Shown here in pieces: positions 1 to 6,580 of a DNA stretch of 11,260 bases. Each line of letters begins with the position of its first letter. Position 1 is the stretch's first letter. The notes below the pieces were generated by a model. It was given only the letters and a program-made list of their open reading frames with translations, searched no databases and was not told where the DNA came from. The stretch is from Paraprevotella sp. Lineage in GTDB: Bacteria; Bacteroidota; Bacteroidia; Bacteroidales; Bacteroidaceae. The stretch lies in contig JAGBUF010000362.1 in assembly GCA_017630975.1 (NCBI GenBank), positions 1 through 11,260 of the forward strand, read 5' to 3'. Position numbers and translations under genes: made by a program.

Positions 1-55
1 GATGCCATAAATAATTTATACTTTTATCTTATTAATAAAGTATTAATCTTTAAAG

Positions 56-68
56 CCCCTTTTGGGGG
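56..68. terminator. Short GC hairpin, possible weak terminator
   Basis: A CCCC run (56-59), a TTTT loop and a GGGG run (64-67) can form a very short stem in otherwise AT-rich DNA. No clean T tract follows on the plus strand; on the minus strand the stem is followed by CTTT. It could end a gene lying left of the window or back up the tRNA terminator next to it. The stem is only four to five pairs, so this is a weak call. Confidence 0.3.
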
Positions 69-77
69 TAATAAAAT

Positions 78-127
78 AAAAAAGACACTGTTTAACTCGC
101 TAATGCTTGTTTTTCAGTGTCTTTTTT
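78..127 (-). terminator. Terminator downstream of tRNA-Pro
   Basis: A perfect 13-bp inverted repeat: AAAAAAGACACTG at 78-90 pairs with its complement at 115-127 across a 24-nt loop. Read on the minus strand, the stem starts 5 nt after the tRNA 3' end and closes with a run of T, as expected of an intrinsic terminator. The A/T flanks are symmetrical, so it could also stop plus-strand transcription arriving from the left. Confidence 0.75.
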
Positions 128-132
128 GTTTG

Positions 133-207
133 TCGGGGTAGCGGGATTCGAACCCACGACCCCCTGCTCCCAAAGCAGGTGCGCTAACCGGACTGCGCTA
201 CACCCCG
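133..207 (-). tRNA. tRNA-Pro (anticodon UGG)
   Basis: The minus strand folds as a complete 75-nt cloverleaf. The acceptor stem CGGGGTG/TACCCCG is followed by discriminator A. The D stem is GCGC/GCGC, the anticodon stem CCTGC/GCAGG encloses loop TTTGGGA (anticodon TGG, proline), and the T arm has stem GTGGG/CCCGC with loop TTCGAAT. The 3' CCA is not encoded (the next bases are CAAAC), so it must be added after transcription. UGG can read all CCN codons when suitably modified. It lies on the same strand as the GH35 gene upstream but is separated from it by that gene's terminator and has its own promoter. Confidence 0.97.
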
Positions 208-209
208 AA

Positions 210-235
210 CTTTTGTGAGAACTCCTTCTCAAAAG
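210..235 (-). other. Hairpin in the 5' leader of tRNA-Pro
   Basis: On the minus strand, 235 to 210 can fold as C-TTTT-GAGAA, loop GGAG, TTCTC-(AC)-AAAA-G: ten base pairs with a 2-nt bulge. It ends two nucleotides before the mature tRNA 5' end at 207. The promoter boxes lie just beyond (241-248), so the predicted transcript would begin at or next to this hairpin and RNase P would remove it. The pairing is read from the sequence; any role is inference. Confidence 0.5.
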
Positions 236-240
236 CGATG

Positions 241-272
241 CAAAGATATATCTTTTTGGCGATATGTCCAAA
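241..272 (-). promoter_or_regulatory. Promoter of tRNA-Pro (Bacteroidetes -33/-7)
   Basis: On the minus strand TTTG (272-269) is followed after exactly 20 nt by TATCTTTG (248-241). This matches the Bacteroidetes primary sigma consensus TTTG-N19-21-TAnnTTTG in both boxes. The start would fall near 235, about 28 nt before the mature tRNA. It is the best consensus match in the window, which fits a strongly expressed stable RNA. Confidence 0.8.
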
Positions 273-296
273 TGTTTTGTTTAAAAAGTTTATGAA

Positions 297-326
297 AAAA
301 GTGGATATGCTGTCATATCCACTTTT
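297..326 (-). terminator. Terminator of the GH35 gene
   Basis: A perfect 13-bp stem, AAAAGTGGATATG (297-309) with its complement at 314-326, closes a CTGT tetraloop. On the minus strand it begins 26 nt after the GH35 stop codon and is followed by a T-rich tail. It separates the GH35 transcript from the tRNA promoter. Confidence 0.88.
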
Positions 327-352
327 ATATTGATTAATTTTTTTTGATTCAA

Positions 353-2707
353 TTAGAACTTGAATGGCGTTGACTTTACATAAATCTTGTAAGACTTAAT
401 GCTTTCCGGTGCGCCTTGTTCTACGCGTGGTAGATATTGGAAACCTCCAAGTGATTGAACCGAACCAAGATCGAGTACGATGTAGTGGGGGAATTTAACA
501 TGTTGGTTTGTGCTCCAATATGTAGATTCTTGTAAGTCAAAAATTTTGTCAGCTGTCTTATTACCTGACGTTATGTCTTCATCGTCTGCGTATGCTACTG
601 TCCAAGGTTCACGGCTAATGCGTTGTCCCTTTTCATTCAGCATGTACCATTCAGCAATGCATGCGTATTCGCGGTTATTGTGTGAGTTGAGAGCTTCAAT
701 ACATACATAACGACCTGTAACCGGTTGATTGAATTTTACTTCTTGCCATCCATTGCCAGGAGCGAACTCGCCGGTTTTAGATGCTTTTTCGCCATCGAGG
801 TTTAGGGTTTGACCCTCTTTCCTATGTATTTTCGGTGTTCCTACGTTTAACTTGTCAATGATTGGTTGGGTCAGACCTTCAACTACAGTTTCTTCAGGAC
901 CAACTATGTCTTGAACGATGATTTCGTTAACACCCTTTTTCAACCAACATCCAGGCATATAGAGTGTTTGTTGTGGTCCAATTTTCCAGAAACGACCAAT
1001 AGCATGACCATTGACATATACCTGTCCTTTGCCCCATGTTTCAAGATTAAGGAATGTATCGCCAGTCTTTTTTAAGTTGAATGTTGCGCGATAGCAACCC
1101 GGTACTTTTTGATCTGTAAGAGGAACGTACTTCATTTCTGTTTGAGCTTTATAGCTGTCGCACAAATTATATACAGACCAATTTTTGAGGTTGATATTAA
1201 CTTGACTTCCTGAATTTAAGGTATATGACAATTCAACTTTTTCTGTGATACCTTTAAAGTCTTTAATAGCACGACCGAAGTTGATGCGACCCATGGCTTC
1301 AACGAGGATGTCTAATTGGTCACCTTCTTTCATGGCAGGTAGAATCAATGTCTTCTCGTGGTTGCGTCGATCAATGGCACCAATTAACTTTCCATTGATA
1401 AATACTTGTGCATAGTCATGTGCATCAGTTACAGTCAGGATGCTTTGTGTCGGTACAGCAGGAGCTTTAGTGCGATAGAGAATAGATCCCCATCCTTGGT
1501 TGTACGTTTCCATTGTTTGGATATCCATGCTGTTTTTTGCTTCAGGAAGGTTTTCAAACAATGGGGCTACTTCTGTGAACTGTATCTTTGAAATGTTGAT
1601 AACAGGATACTCTTTAGGAATTGATGGTAATTTCTTATCGCTATACTTGGCAAGCATCTCACGAAGCTCAATATATTTCGGTGTCACTTGTCCTGCTTCG
1701 TTGATAGGTGCATCGTAGTCATATGAAGTAACATCAGGAGAGAAACCTGGACTATTGGCTCCGGCCCAATGTCCCCAACTTGTTCCGCCATGTGTCATGT
1801 AGAGTGAGAATGATATGCCTTTGTCAAGCATTTCTTTCAGTCCGCTAACCATCTCTTTGCTGCCTCTTGTTTCGTGGCGACCTCCCCATTTGTCGAACCA
1901 ACCACTCCAGAATTCAGAACACATCTTGGGCGAGTTGGGACGAAGTTGACCTAGTTTGCGGAACTCATTGTCAATGTTGGCGCCTGTTCCGAAGTTCATT
2001 GTCCAAATCAAATCGTCTAAGCCGTTCTTAGTAAAGTTTGAGCTCCAATCGCATTGGAACAATGCTACTTTATCAAAACCTGATTGACGGATGATGTCGC
2101 GTATGGCTGAAATATATGGTTTGTCTTCACCGTATGAACCATATTCATTTTCAACTTGCACCATGATGATGGGACCGCCTTTTTCTATAGTAAGATGACC
2201 TATTTGTTCACCTAATTTCTTTGCAAATATACTATAACGCTCCATAAAATATGGATCTTGCTCTCTTAAACGGATGTCTTTTTTCTTAAGCAACCACCAT
2301 GGTAAACCACCCATTTCCCATTCTGCACATACATATGGTCCGGGGCGTACAATGACATACATTCCGTTCTTTTGTGCCAATTTGATAAAAGCTGCAACGT
2401 CGTTATTGCCTGTAAAATCAAACTGGCCTTCTTGTTGTTCGTGTATATTCCAAAATACATACAGACACAATGTATTCATGCCGAGAGCTTTACACATCTT
2501 AATGCGTTGCTCCCAATAGGGCTGTGGAATACGAGGGTAGTGCACTTCGGCAGCCTTGACGATGAAGGGCTTACCATTGAGCAAGAATGTCTTGTCGCCA
2601 ACTCCAAAGGTTTCAACCTTCTTGGCTGATGTCGCTGATGGAATCAAGAATAACATTCCCGCAACGAGCAGAGCTGTTTTTAAAACTTTGCTGATGTTTT
2701 TGTTCAT
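353..2707 (-). CDS. Exported beta-galactosidase, glycoside hydrolase family 35
   Basis: 784 residues, ATG start, TAA stop. GH35 enzymes remove terminal beta-linked galactose by a retaining mechanism. An N-terminal signal peptide (about 1-28, hydrophobic ALLVAGMLFLIP, probable cleavage after TSA) sends it to the periplasm or beyond. No lipobox cysteine is seen. The TIM barrel covers about 35-355 and contains the family landmarks YVFWNIHE (83-90), RPGPYVCAEW (121-130), acid/base Glu188 in VENEYGSYG and nucleophile Glu265 in CSEFWSGW. Beta-sandwich domains follow (about 380-615; VYVNGHAIGRFW at 563-574 is typical of the galactose-binding-like fold). A C-terminal discoidin/F5-8-type domain (about 640-784) has YWSTNQ and HYIVLDLGSVQSLGGFQYLPR-like strands. 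Length and order fit Bacteroidales secreted GH35 proteins. There is no SusC/SusD or regulator next to it, so the substrate is unassigned; host or plant galactosides are both possible. Family assignment is firm, specificity is not. Confidence 0.95.
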   Translation of the reverse strand: MNKNISKVLKTALLVAGMLFLIPSATSAKKVETFGVGDKTFLLNGKPFIVKAAEVHYPRIPQPYWEQRIKMCKALGMNTLCLYVFWNIHEQQEGQFDFTGNNDVAAFIKLAQKNGMYVIVRPGPYVCAEWEMGGLPWWLLKKKDIRLREQDPYFMERYSIFAKKLGEQIGHLTIEKGGPIIMVQVENEYGSYGEDKPYISAIRDIIRQSGFDKVALFQCDWSSNFTKNGLDDLIWTMNFGTGANIDNEFRKLGQLRPNSPKMCSEFWSGWFDKWGGRHETRGSKEMVSGLKEMLDKGISFSLYMTHGGTSWGHWAGANSPGFSPDVTSYDYDAPINEAGQVTPKYIELREMLAKYSDKKLPSIPKEYPVINISKIQFTEVAPLFENLPEAKNSMDIQTMETYNQGWGSILYRTKAPAVPTQSILTVTDAHDYAQVFINGKLIGAIDRRNHEKTLILPAMKEGDQLDILVEAMGRINFGRAIKDFKGITEKVELSYTLNSGSQVNINLKNWSVYNLCDSYKAQTEMKYVPLTDQKVPGCYRATFNLKKTGDTFLNLETWGKGQVYVNGHAIGRFWKIGPQQTLYMPGCWLKKGVNEIIVQDIVGPEETVVEGLTQPIIDKLNVGTPKIHRKEGQTLNLDGEKASKTGEFAPGNGWQEVKFNQPVTGRYVCIEALNSHNNREYACIAEWYMLNEKGQRISREPWTVAYADDEDITSGNKTADKIFDLQESTYWSTNQHVKFPHYIVLDLGSVQSLGGFQYLPRVEQGAPESIKSYKIYVKSTPFKF

Positions 2708-2755
2708 GATTGTAATTTATTAATGATTATGTTTCTCGTAAATGTTTTTCGAACT

Positions 2756-2787
2756 CAAAATTACGATACTTATTTCTTATTCACAAG
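2756..2787 (-). promoter_or_regulatory. Predicted promoter of the GH35 gene
   Basis: On the minus strand CTTG (2787-2784) lies 20 nt before TAATTTTG (2763-2756), one mismatch in the -33 box and a full match in the -7 box. The predicted start near 2750 gives a leader of about 42 nt. The -33 box sits inside the left arm of an inverted repeat. Confidence 0.6.
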
Positions 2788-2830
2788 TTTTCATCTTGAA
2801 AAGCAGAGATTATGAATGAAAACTTATGTG
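2782..2830. repeat. Inverted repeat between divergent GH35 and aspS promoters
   Basis: The arm AAGTTTTCAT (2785-2794) has its exact reverse complement at 2816-2825. The pairing extends outward with CAC (2782-2784) and GTG (2828-2830) after a 2-nt asymmetry. The arms are separated by 21 nt. The left arm covers the GH35 -33 box and the right arm ends 5 nt before the aspS -33 box. It could be an operator, but the bases are AT-rich and no regulator is identified. Confidence 0.45.
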
Positions 2831-2834
2831 ATAC

Positions 2835-2866
2835 GTTGAATACTTCACAAAAAAAGAATAACTTTG
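2835..2866 (+). promoter_or_regulatory. Predicted promoter of aspS
   Basis: GTTG (2835-2838) precedes TAACTTTG (2859-2866) by 20 nt, a near-consensus Bacteroidetes promoter. A start near 2873 would give a leader of about 24 nt that is A-rich and lacks a Shine-Dalgarno sequence. Confidence 0.65.
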
Positions 2867-2896
2867 TAACTCAATTCAAAAACAAAAATAACGAAT

Positions 2897-4657
2897 ATGT
2901 TTAGAACGAATACATGTGGTGAGTTAAGACTCGCTGATGCAGGAAAGACCGTTACACTTTCCGGTTGGGTACAAAGAGTCCGTAAGATGGGTGGAATGAC
3001 CTTTGTTGATTTGCGTGACCGTTATGGAATAACTCAATTGGTATTCAATGATGAAGTGAATGCAGAACTCTGTGCTCAGGCCAATAAACTTGGTCGTGAG
3101 GATGTGATACAGATTGTAGGACGTGTTAATGAAAGAGAAAGCAAAAACAAGCATTTGGATACGGGTGACATTGAAATTATTGTTGATGTATTGAATGTAC
3201 TGAACACTTCCTTGACACCTCCTTTTACTATTGAAGACAATAGTGATGGTGGTGATGATTTGCGTATGAAATATAGATATCTGGATTTACGTAGAAATTG
3301 TGTACGTAAAAATATGGAATTACGTCACCAAATGACAATGGAAGTGCGTCGTTATTTGGATAGTAAAGGTTTCTTGGAGATTGAGACCCCTATGTTGATT
3401 GGTTCTACACCTGAAGGTGCGCGTGATTTTGTAGTGCCTTCACGCATGAATCCCGGTCAATTTTATGCTTTACCTCAAAGTCCGCAGACTTTGAAGCAAT
3501 TGTTGATGGTTGCAGGTATGGACCGTTATTTCCAGATTGTGAAATGTTTCCGTGATGAGGATTTACGTGCTGACCGTCAGCCAGAGTTTACTCAAATAGA
3601 CTGTGAAATGAGTTTTGTAGAGCAAGAAGATGTCATTTCTCTATTTGAAGGTATGGCTAAACATCTCTTCAAAACGATTCGTGGCGTTGAACTGACTGAA
3701 GATTTTCCAAGAATGCCTTGGAGTGAAGCGATGCGTTTGTATGGTAGTGATAAGCCTGATACTCGTTTTGGAATGGAGTTTGTAGAATTGATGGATGTCC
3801 TCAAAGGTACAGGCGAGTTCGGTGTGTTCAATGACGCAACATATATCGGAGGAATATGTGCTGAAGGTTGTGCGTCATATACGCGTAAGCAATTGGATCA
3901 ACTGACAGATTTTGTTAAACGTAGTCAGATTGGTGCAAAAGGTCTGGTATATGCACGTGTACAAGACGATGGTACTGTAAAATCAAGTGTTGATAAGTTC
4001 TATACACAAGATGTGTTGCAAAACCTCAAGTCTGCGATGAATGCTAAGGAGGGTGACTTGATTTTAATTATGAGCGGTGATGACACAATGAGAACCCGTA
4101 AACAATTGTGTGAATTACGTCTTGAAATGGGTAATCAATTGGGATTGCGTGATAAGAATAAGTTCTCTCTGCTGTGGATTGTTGACTTCCCCATGTTCGA
4201 GTGGAGTGAGGAAGAGGGTAGACTGATGGCGATGCATCATCCATTCACTCATCCTAAAGATGAGGATATCCCATTGTTGGATACAAACCCAGCAGCAGTA
4301 AGAGCAGATGCATATGATATGGTATGTAATGGTGTAGAAGTTGGTGGTGGTTCAATTAGAATTCATGATCCGGAACTTCAAGATAAAATGTTCCGCATAT
4401 TAGGATTTACGCATGAAAAAGCGCAAGAGCAATTTGGTTTCTTGATGAATGCTTTCAAGTACGGTGCACCTCCTCATGGCGGTTTGGCTTATGGTTTGGA
4501 CCGCTGGGTGAGTTTATTTGCCGGTTTGGATAGTATTCGAGACTGTATTGCTTTCCCAAAGAACAATAGTGGTCGTGATGTCATGTTGGATGCGCCATCT
4601 AATATTGACCAAAAACAATTGGACGAATTGAATCTGGTGATAAATATAAAGGAGTAA
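2897..4657 (+). CDS. aspS: Aspartyl-tRNA synthetase
   Basis: 586 residues, the normal length for bacterial AspRS; cytoplasmic, charges tRNA-Asp with aspartate using ATP. An N-terminal OB-fold anticodon-binding domain (about 1-105; [24 protein letters not shown] strand from 23) leads into the class II catalytic core. Core landmarks are LDLRR (129-133), the motif 1 region [10 protein letters not shown] (158-167), [10 protein letters not shown] (195-204) and motif 2 [18 protein letters not shown] (218-235). The bacterial GAD insertion spans roughly 290-400. The core resumes with HHPFTHP (447-453), GGGSIRIHD (483-491) and motif 3 GLAYGLDRW (529-537). Residue 31, aligning by eye with E. coli Leu30, is Met rather than the His reported in non-discriminating AspRS, so a tRNA-Asp-specific enzyme is likely. 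The gene has its own promoter and a terminator directly after it, so it is probably monocistronic. Confidence 0.98.
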   Translation: MFRTNTCGELRLADAGKTVTLSGWVQRVRKMGGMTFVDLRDRYGITQLVFNDEVNAELCAQANKLGREDVIQIVGRVNERESKNKHLDTGDIEIIVDVLNVLNTSLTPPFTIEDNSDGGDDLRMKYRYLDLRRNCVRKNMELRHQMTMEVRRYLDSKGFLEIETPMLIGSTPEGARDFVVPSRMNPGQFYALPQSPQTLKQLLMVAGMDRYFQIVKCFRDEDLRADRQPEFTQIDCEMSFVEQEDVISLFEGMAKHLFKTIRGVELTEDFPRMPWSEAMRLYGSDKPDTRFGMEFVELMDVLKGTGEFGVFNDATYIGGICAEGCASYTRKQLDQLTDFVKRSQIGAKGLVYARVQDDGTVKSSVDKFYTQDVLQNLKSAMNAKEGDLILIMSGDDTMRTRKQLCELRLEMGNQLGLRDKNKFSLLWIVDFPMFEWSEEEGRLMAMHHPFTHPKDEDIPLLDTNPAAVRADAYDMVCNGVEVGGGSIRIHDPELQDKMFRILGFTHEKAQEQFGFLMNAFKYGAPPHGGLAYGLDRWVSLFAGLDSIRDCIAFPKNNSGRDVMLDAPSNIDQKQLDELNLVINIKE

Positions 4658-4670
4658 ATTTTCAAAATAT

Positions 4671-4713
4671 AATAAGGAGGCGGAATCAGACAAAGCTGTT
4701 CCGCCTCCTTATT
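4671..4713. terminator. Bidirectional terminator between aspS and the lipoprotein gene
   Basis: A perfect 15-bp stem, AATAAGGAGGCGGAA (4671-4685) with its complement at 4699-4713, encloses a 13-nt loop. It lies 13 nt after the aspS stop codon and 15 nt after the stop of the convergent lipoprotein gene, so one GC-rich hairpin serves both. Short T-rich tracts follow on both strands. Confidence 0.9.
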
Positions 4714-4728
4714 TTGTGTCCGAATTGT

Positions 4729-5412
4729 TTATTTACTTAGCTCAACGCCTAATTTCATGCCGTCGTATGAACTGAGAAGTGAACTAATAGCTGAGATAGT
4801 GCTATTGTTCATTGCTGAACCTAATGACGTTACAATATTTAGAATTTTATCTGCATCAAAAAGGATGCTGATATTGTTCTTCCCACTATAGGTAAGATCC
4901 ACTTGGTTTTGTCTGTAACCCAACATGCCTACAAAAGTCAGTTTGAGATTTTTTTCATCAAACTTGTATGTTCCAGGAATTTTTCTGCTACCGAAATTCA
5001 TGGAGAATGTTCCGTCTGCATTGAATGTCATACCAAAAATATTCTCTTTGATGCCAATTTTTGAGAAAATATCATTGGCTTTACTTTCAATGGTAGATGC
5101 TGCGATTTCGCCGCCTGCTTGTTGTAAAAAGTTCTCAGACTCAAATTTGCAATCAGCGCCTTTGTAACTCCATGTACCTACCAAATCCTCTTGGGTAAAA
5201 GTGGTTGTGGCATTTATTAATGTTCCTAATACAGAACTCAGTAATGATGATCCGATTCCTGTTTTAGATGATGTACTATTGCTATTTGAAATAGCTGTGT
5301 TGTTAGGAGTGGTTGTGGTAGTGCTGTTAGTCAGCAGATTAGTTGAGGTTCCGCAACTGATAAAACTGAAAGTTGCAGCCATAAAACTTAGTTTTAAGAT
5401 GTTTTTTTTCAT
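4729..5412 (-). CDS. Lipoprotein of unknown function, DUF4923-like
   Basis: 227 residues. A signal sequence (MKKNILKLSFMAATFSF) ends in the lipobox FISC, so Cys20 is the expected lipidation site. No acidic residues follow the cysteine (GTSTNLL), so the Bacteroidetes surface-export signal is not evident and a periplasm-facing location is more likely. Residues 21-72 are a Ser/Thr/Asn-rich low-complexity linker including TTTTT. The globular part (about 73-227) begins DLVGTWSYKGADCKFESENF, has an alternating strand pattern (FGMTFNADGTFSMNF, 126-140; LKLTFVGMLGY, 156-166) suggesting a lipocalin-like beta fold, and ends in a Ser-rich amphipathic stretch. I recognise the opening as that of the Bacteroidales DUF4923 family; this is from memory and the function is unknown. 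Only 17 nt separate its start from the stop of the upstream pseudouridine synthase gene, so the two are probably co-transcribed. Confidence 0.85.
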   Translation of the reverse strand: MKKNILKLSFMAATFSFISCGTSTNLLTNSTTTTTPNNTAISNSNSTSSKTGIGSSLLSSVLGTLINATTTFTQEDLVGTWSYKGADCKFESENFLQQAGGEIAASTIESKANDIFSKIGIKENIFGMTFNADGTFSMNFGSRKIPGTYKFDEKNLKLTFVGMLGYRQNQVDLTYSGKNNISILFDADKILNIVTSLGSAMNNSTISAISSLLSSYDGMKLGVELSK

Positions 5413-5429
5413 TGTGTTACGCTTATTTG

Positions 5430-6338
5430 TTATTGTTGTTTGTTGAATAATTTCATAAAGAGCGGTGGGATAGGGGTTTCAAAATCCATTCTCTCGCCTG
5501 TTATAGGATGGTAAAAATTCAGTCGAAATGCATGAAGTGCTAATCGTCCTATGGGATTATATCCATCGCCATATTTTGCATCTCCAACCACAGGATGACC
5601 GATGTCTTGCATGTGAACTCTGATTTGGTTTTTTCTGCCGGTTTCAAGTTTAAGTTCAATCAGTGACTGTTTCTCGGTTCTTTGCAACGTATGATAATGC
5701 GTTGTGGCAAATTTTCCGCCATTATCTGTTGGACTAGAGTATGTTACGTATGCCTTATTGTCTTTTAACCATGAAGAAATGGTTCCACCTTCTTTCTCAA
5801 GACATCCACTTACAACAGCAATGTATCTACGGTCGAATACAATTTCCTGCCAATTATCTTCAAGTATTTTCTGTACTTCAATGGATTTTGCATACATCAT
5901 CAAACCTGATGTTTCGCGATCTAAACGGTGTACAACATGAGCGTTGCATTTAAAATGTCTGCGTGCAAAATATTCGTCTAAAACATTCTTGACTGAAAAT
6001 TGTTTTGCAGTAGCCGGCATAGAAAGGATTCCTGCACTTTTCTCTATAACAATGAGGTGCTTGTCTTCATATACGATCTTGACGTATTTGTTGTTTAAGT
6101 CAGTACTACGTTTATGTTTACTGATTTTGATTTTACAACCGGGTGTTAACTGATAGTTGTATTGTGTCTCAATTTTTCCATTAACAGTAATTCCGCGGCC
6201 GCTAAGTATATCTTTGGCTTTGTTTTTACTGATGCCGTGCATAGCTTTTATTACGAAATCCAATAGTTGGATGTTTTCGTTCACTGTCAATTCAATATAT
6301 TTTGTTGCAGCGTATTCAACTCCAGTTAAATTTTTCAT
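5430..6338 (-). CDS. RNA pseudouridine synthase, RluA family (RluC/RluD-like)
   Basis: 302 residues from the ATG at 6338. A GTG codon lies immediately before it (6341) and would add one residue; ATG is preferred. The enzyme isomerises specific uridines in RNA, most likely 23S rRNA. An N-terminal S4 RNA-binding domain (about 15-75; LLDFVIKAMHGISKNKAKDIL) has the features of that fold, shared with RluC and RluD but absent from E. coli RluA. The catalytic domain follows, with the signature HRLDRETSGL at 137-146 (nucleophile Asp140), the conserved GRKNQIRVHM (234-243), GHPVVGDAKYG (247-257) and LHAFRL (268-273). The uridine target cannot be told from sequence. It leads a probable two-gene operon with the downstream lipoprotein gene. 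Confidence 0.93.
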   Translation of the reverse strand: MKNLTGVEYAATKYIELTVNENIQLLDFVIKAMHGISKNKAKDILSGRGITVNGKIETQYNYQLTPGCKIKISKHKRSTDLNNKYVKIVYEDKHLIVIEKSAGILSMPATAKQFSVKNVLDEYFARRHFKCNAHVVHRLDRETSGLMMYAKSIEVQKILEDNWQEIVFDRRYIAVVSGCLEKEGGTISSWLKDNKAYVTYSSPTDNGGKFATTHYHTLQRTEKQSLIELKLETGRKNQIRVHMQDIGHPVVGDAKYGDGYNPIGRLALHAFRLNFYHPITGERMDFETPIPPLFMKLFNKQQ

Positions 6339-6359
6339 CACATTTAATTAATTAGCACA

Positions 6360-6367
6360 CAAAGATA
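6360..6367 (-). promoter_or_regulatory. Predicted -7 box for the pseudouridine synthase operon
   Basis: TATCTTTG on the minus strand matches the -7 consensus TAnnTTTG and lies 22 nt before the ATG. No TTTG is seen at the -33 distance; the upstream sequence is just A/T-rich. Predicted start near 6353. Confidence 0.5.
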
Positions 6368-6519
6368 TAACTTTTCTTTTAATTATTTTCTACGGAGTCT
6401 TAATTTTATAATCCCAAGCCGCCCTCCATTATTTATGACTTGATAATTCTATAATGACAATTATGTTTAATAAATATTTTGAATACAACCCTATTTCATT
6501 TCAATTGTTGAGAATGAAT
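6368..6519. other. AT-rich intergenic spacer with no recognised gene
   Basis: Part of the longest gene-free stretch (6339-6580). I see no ORF of interest, no tRNA and no known riboswitch signature. The only base-composition oddity is a GC-rich patch around 6413-6427 (CCCAAGCCGCCCTCC). A 10-bp inverted repeat, TATTTTCTAC at 6384-6393 and its complement at 6528-6537, spans the spacer and reaches into the spt terminator loop. Confidence 0.5.
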
Positions 6520-6550
6520 AAGGACCAGTAGAAAATATTCTCTGGTCCTT
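6520..6550 (-). terminator. Terminator of spt
   Basis: AAGGACCAG (6520-6528) pairs perfectly with CTGGTCCTT (6542-6550); a further GAA/TTC pairing can form inside the 13-nt loop. On the minus strand it begins 30 nt after the spt stop codon and is followed by TTATTCATTCTC, a modest T-rich tail. Confidence 0.75.
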
Positions 6551-6580
6551 CCTTATATATTAGTATTTTGTAATCAAATG

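Noticed and set aside
1..14. Possible 3' end of a plus-strand gene from the left (ATG CCA TAA, or a TAA at 12-14)
   Set aside because: Too few codons to recognise anything; a stop codon in AT-rich DNA is not evidence of a gene.
2266..2629. Several overlapping short ORFs opposite the GH35 signal peptide and barrel start
   Set aside because: All are other-frame shadows of the conserved GH35 coding sequence with no family resemblance.
4674..4680. AAGGAGG, a perfect Shine-Dalgarno-like heptamer after aspS
   Set aside because: It is part of the 15-bp terminator stem, no start codon follows at a suitable distance, and no other gene here uses such a site.
5270..5345. Low-complexity Ser/Thr/Asn codon run in the lipoprotein as a phase-variable repeat
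   Set aside because: The codons are mixed without a uniform tandem unit long enough for slippage; it is better read as a flexible linker after the lipidated cysteine.
6339..6341. GTG codon directly before the pseudouridine synthase ATG as an alternative start
   Set aside because: It adds one residue only, ATG is the usual start in this lineage, and no ribosome-binding site favours the GTG.
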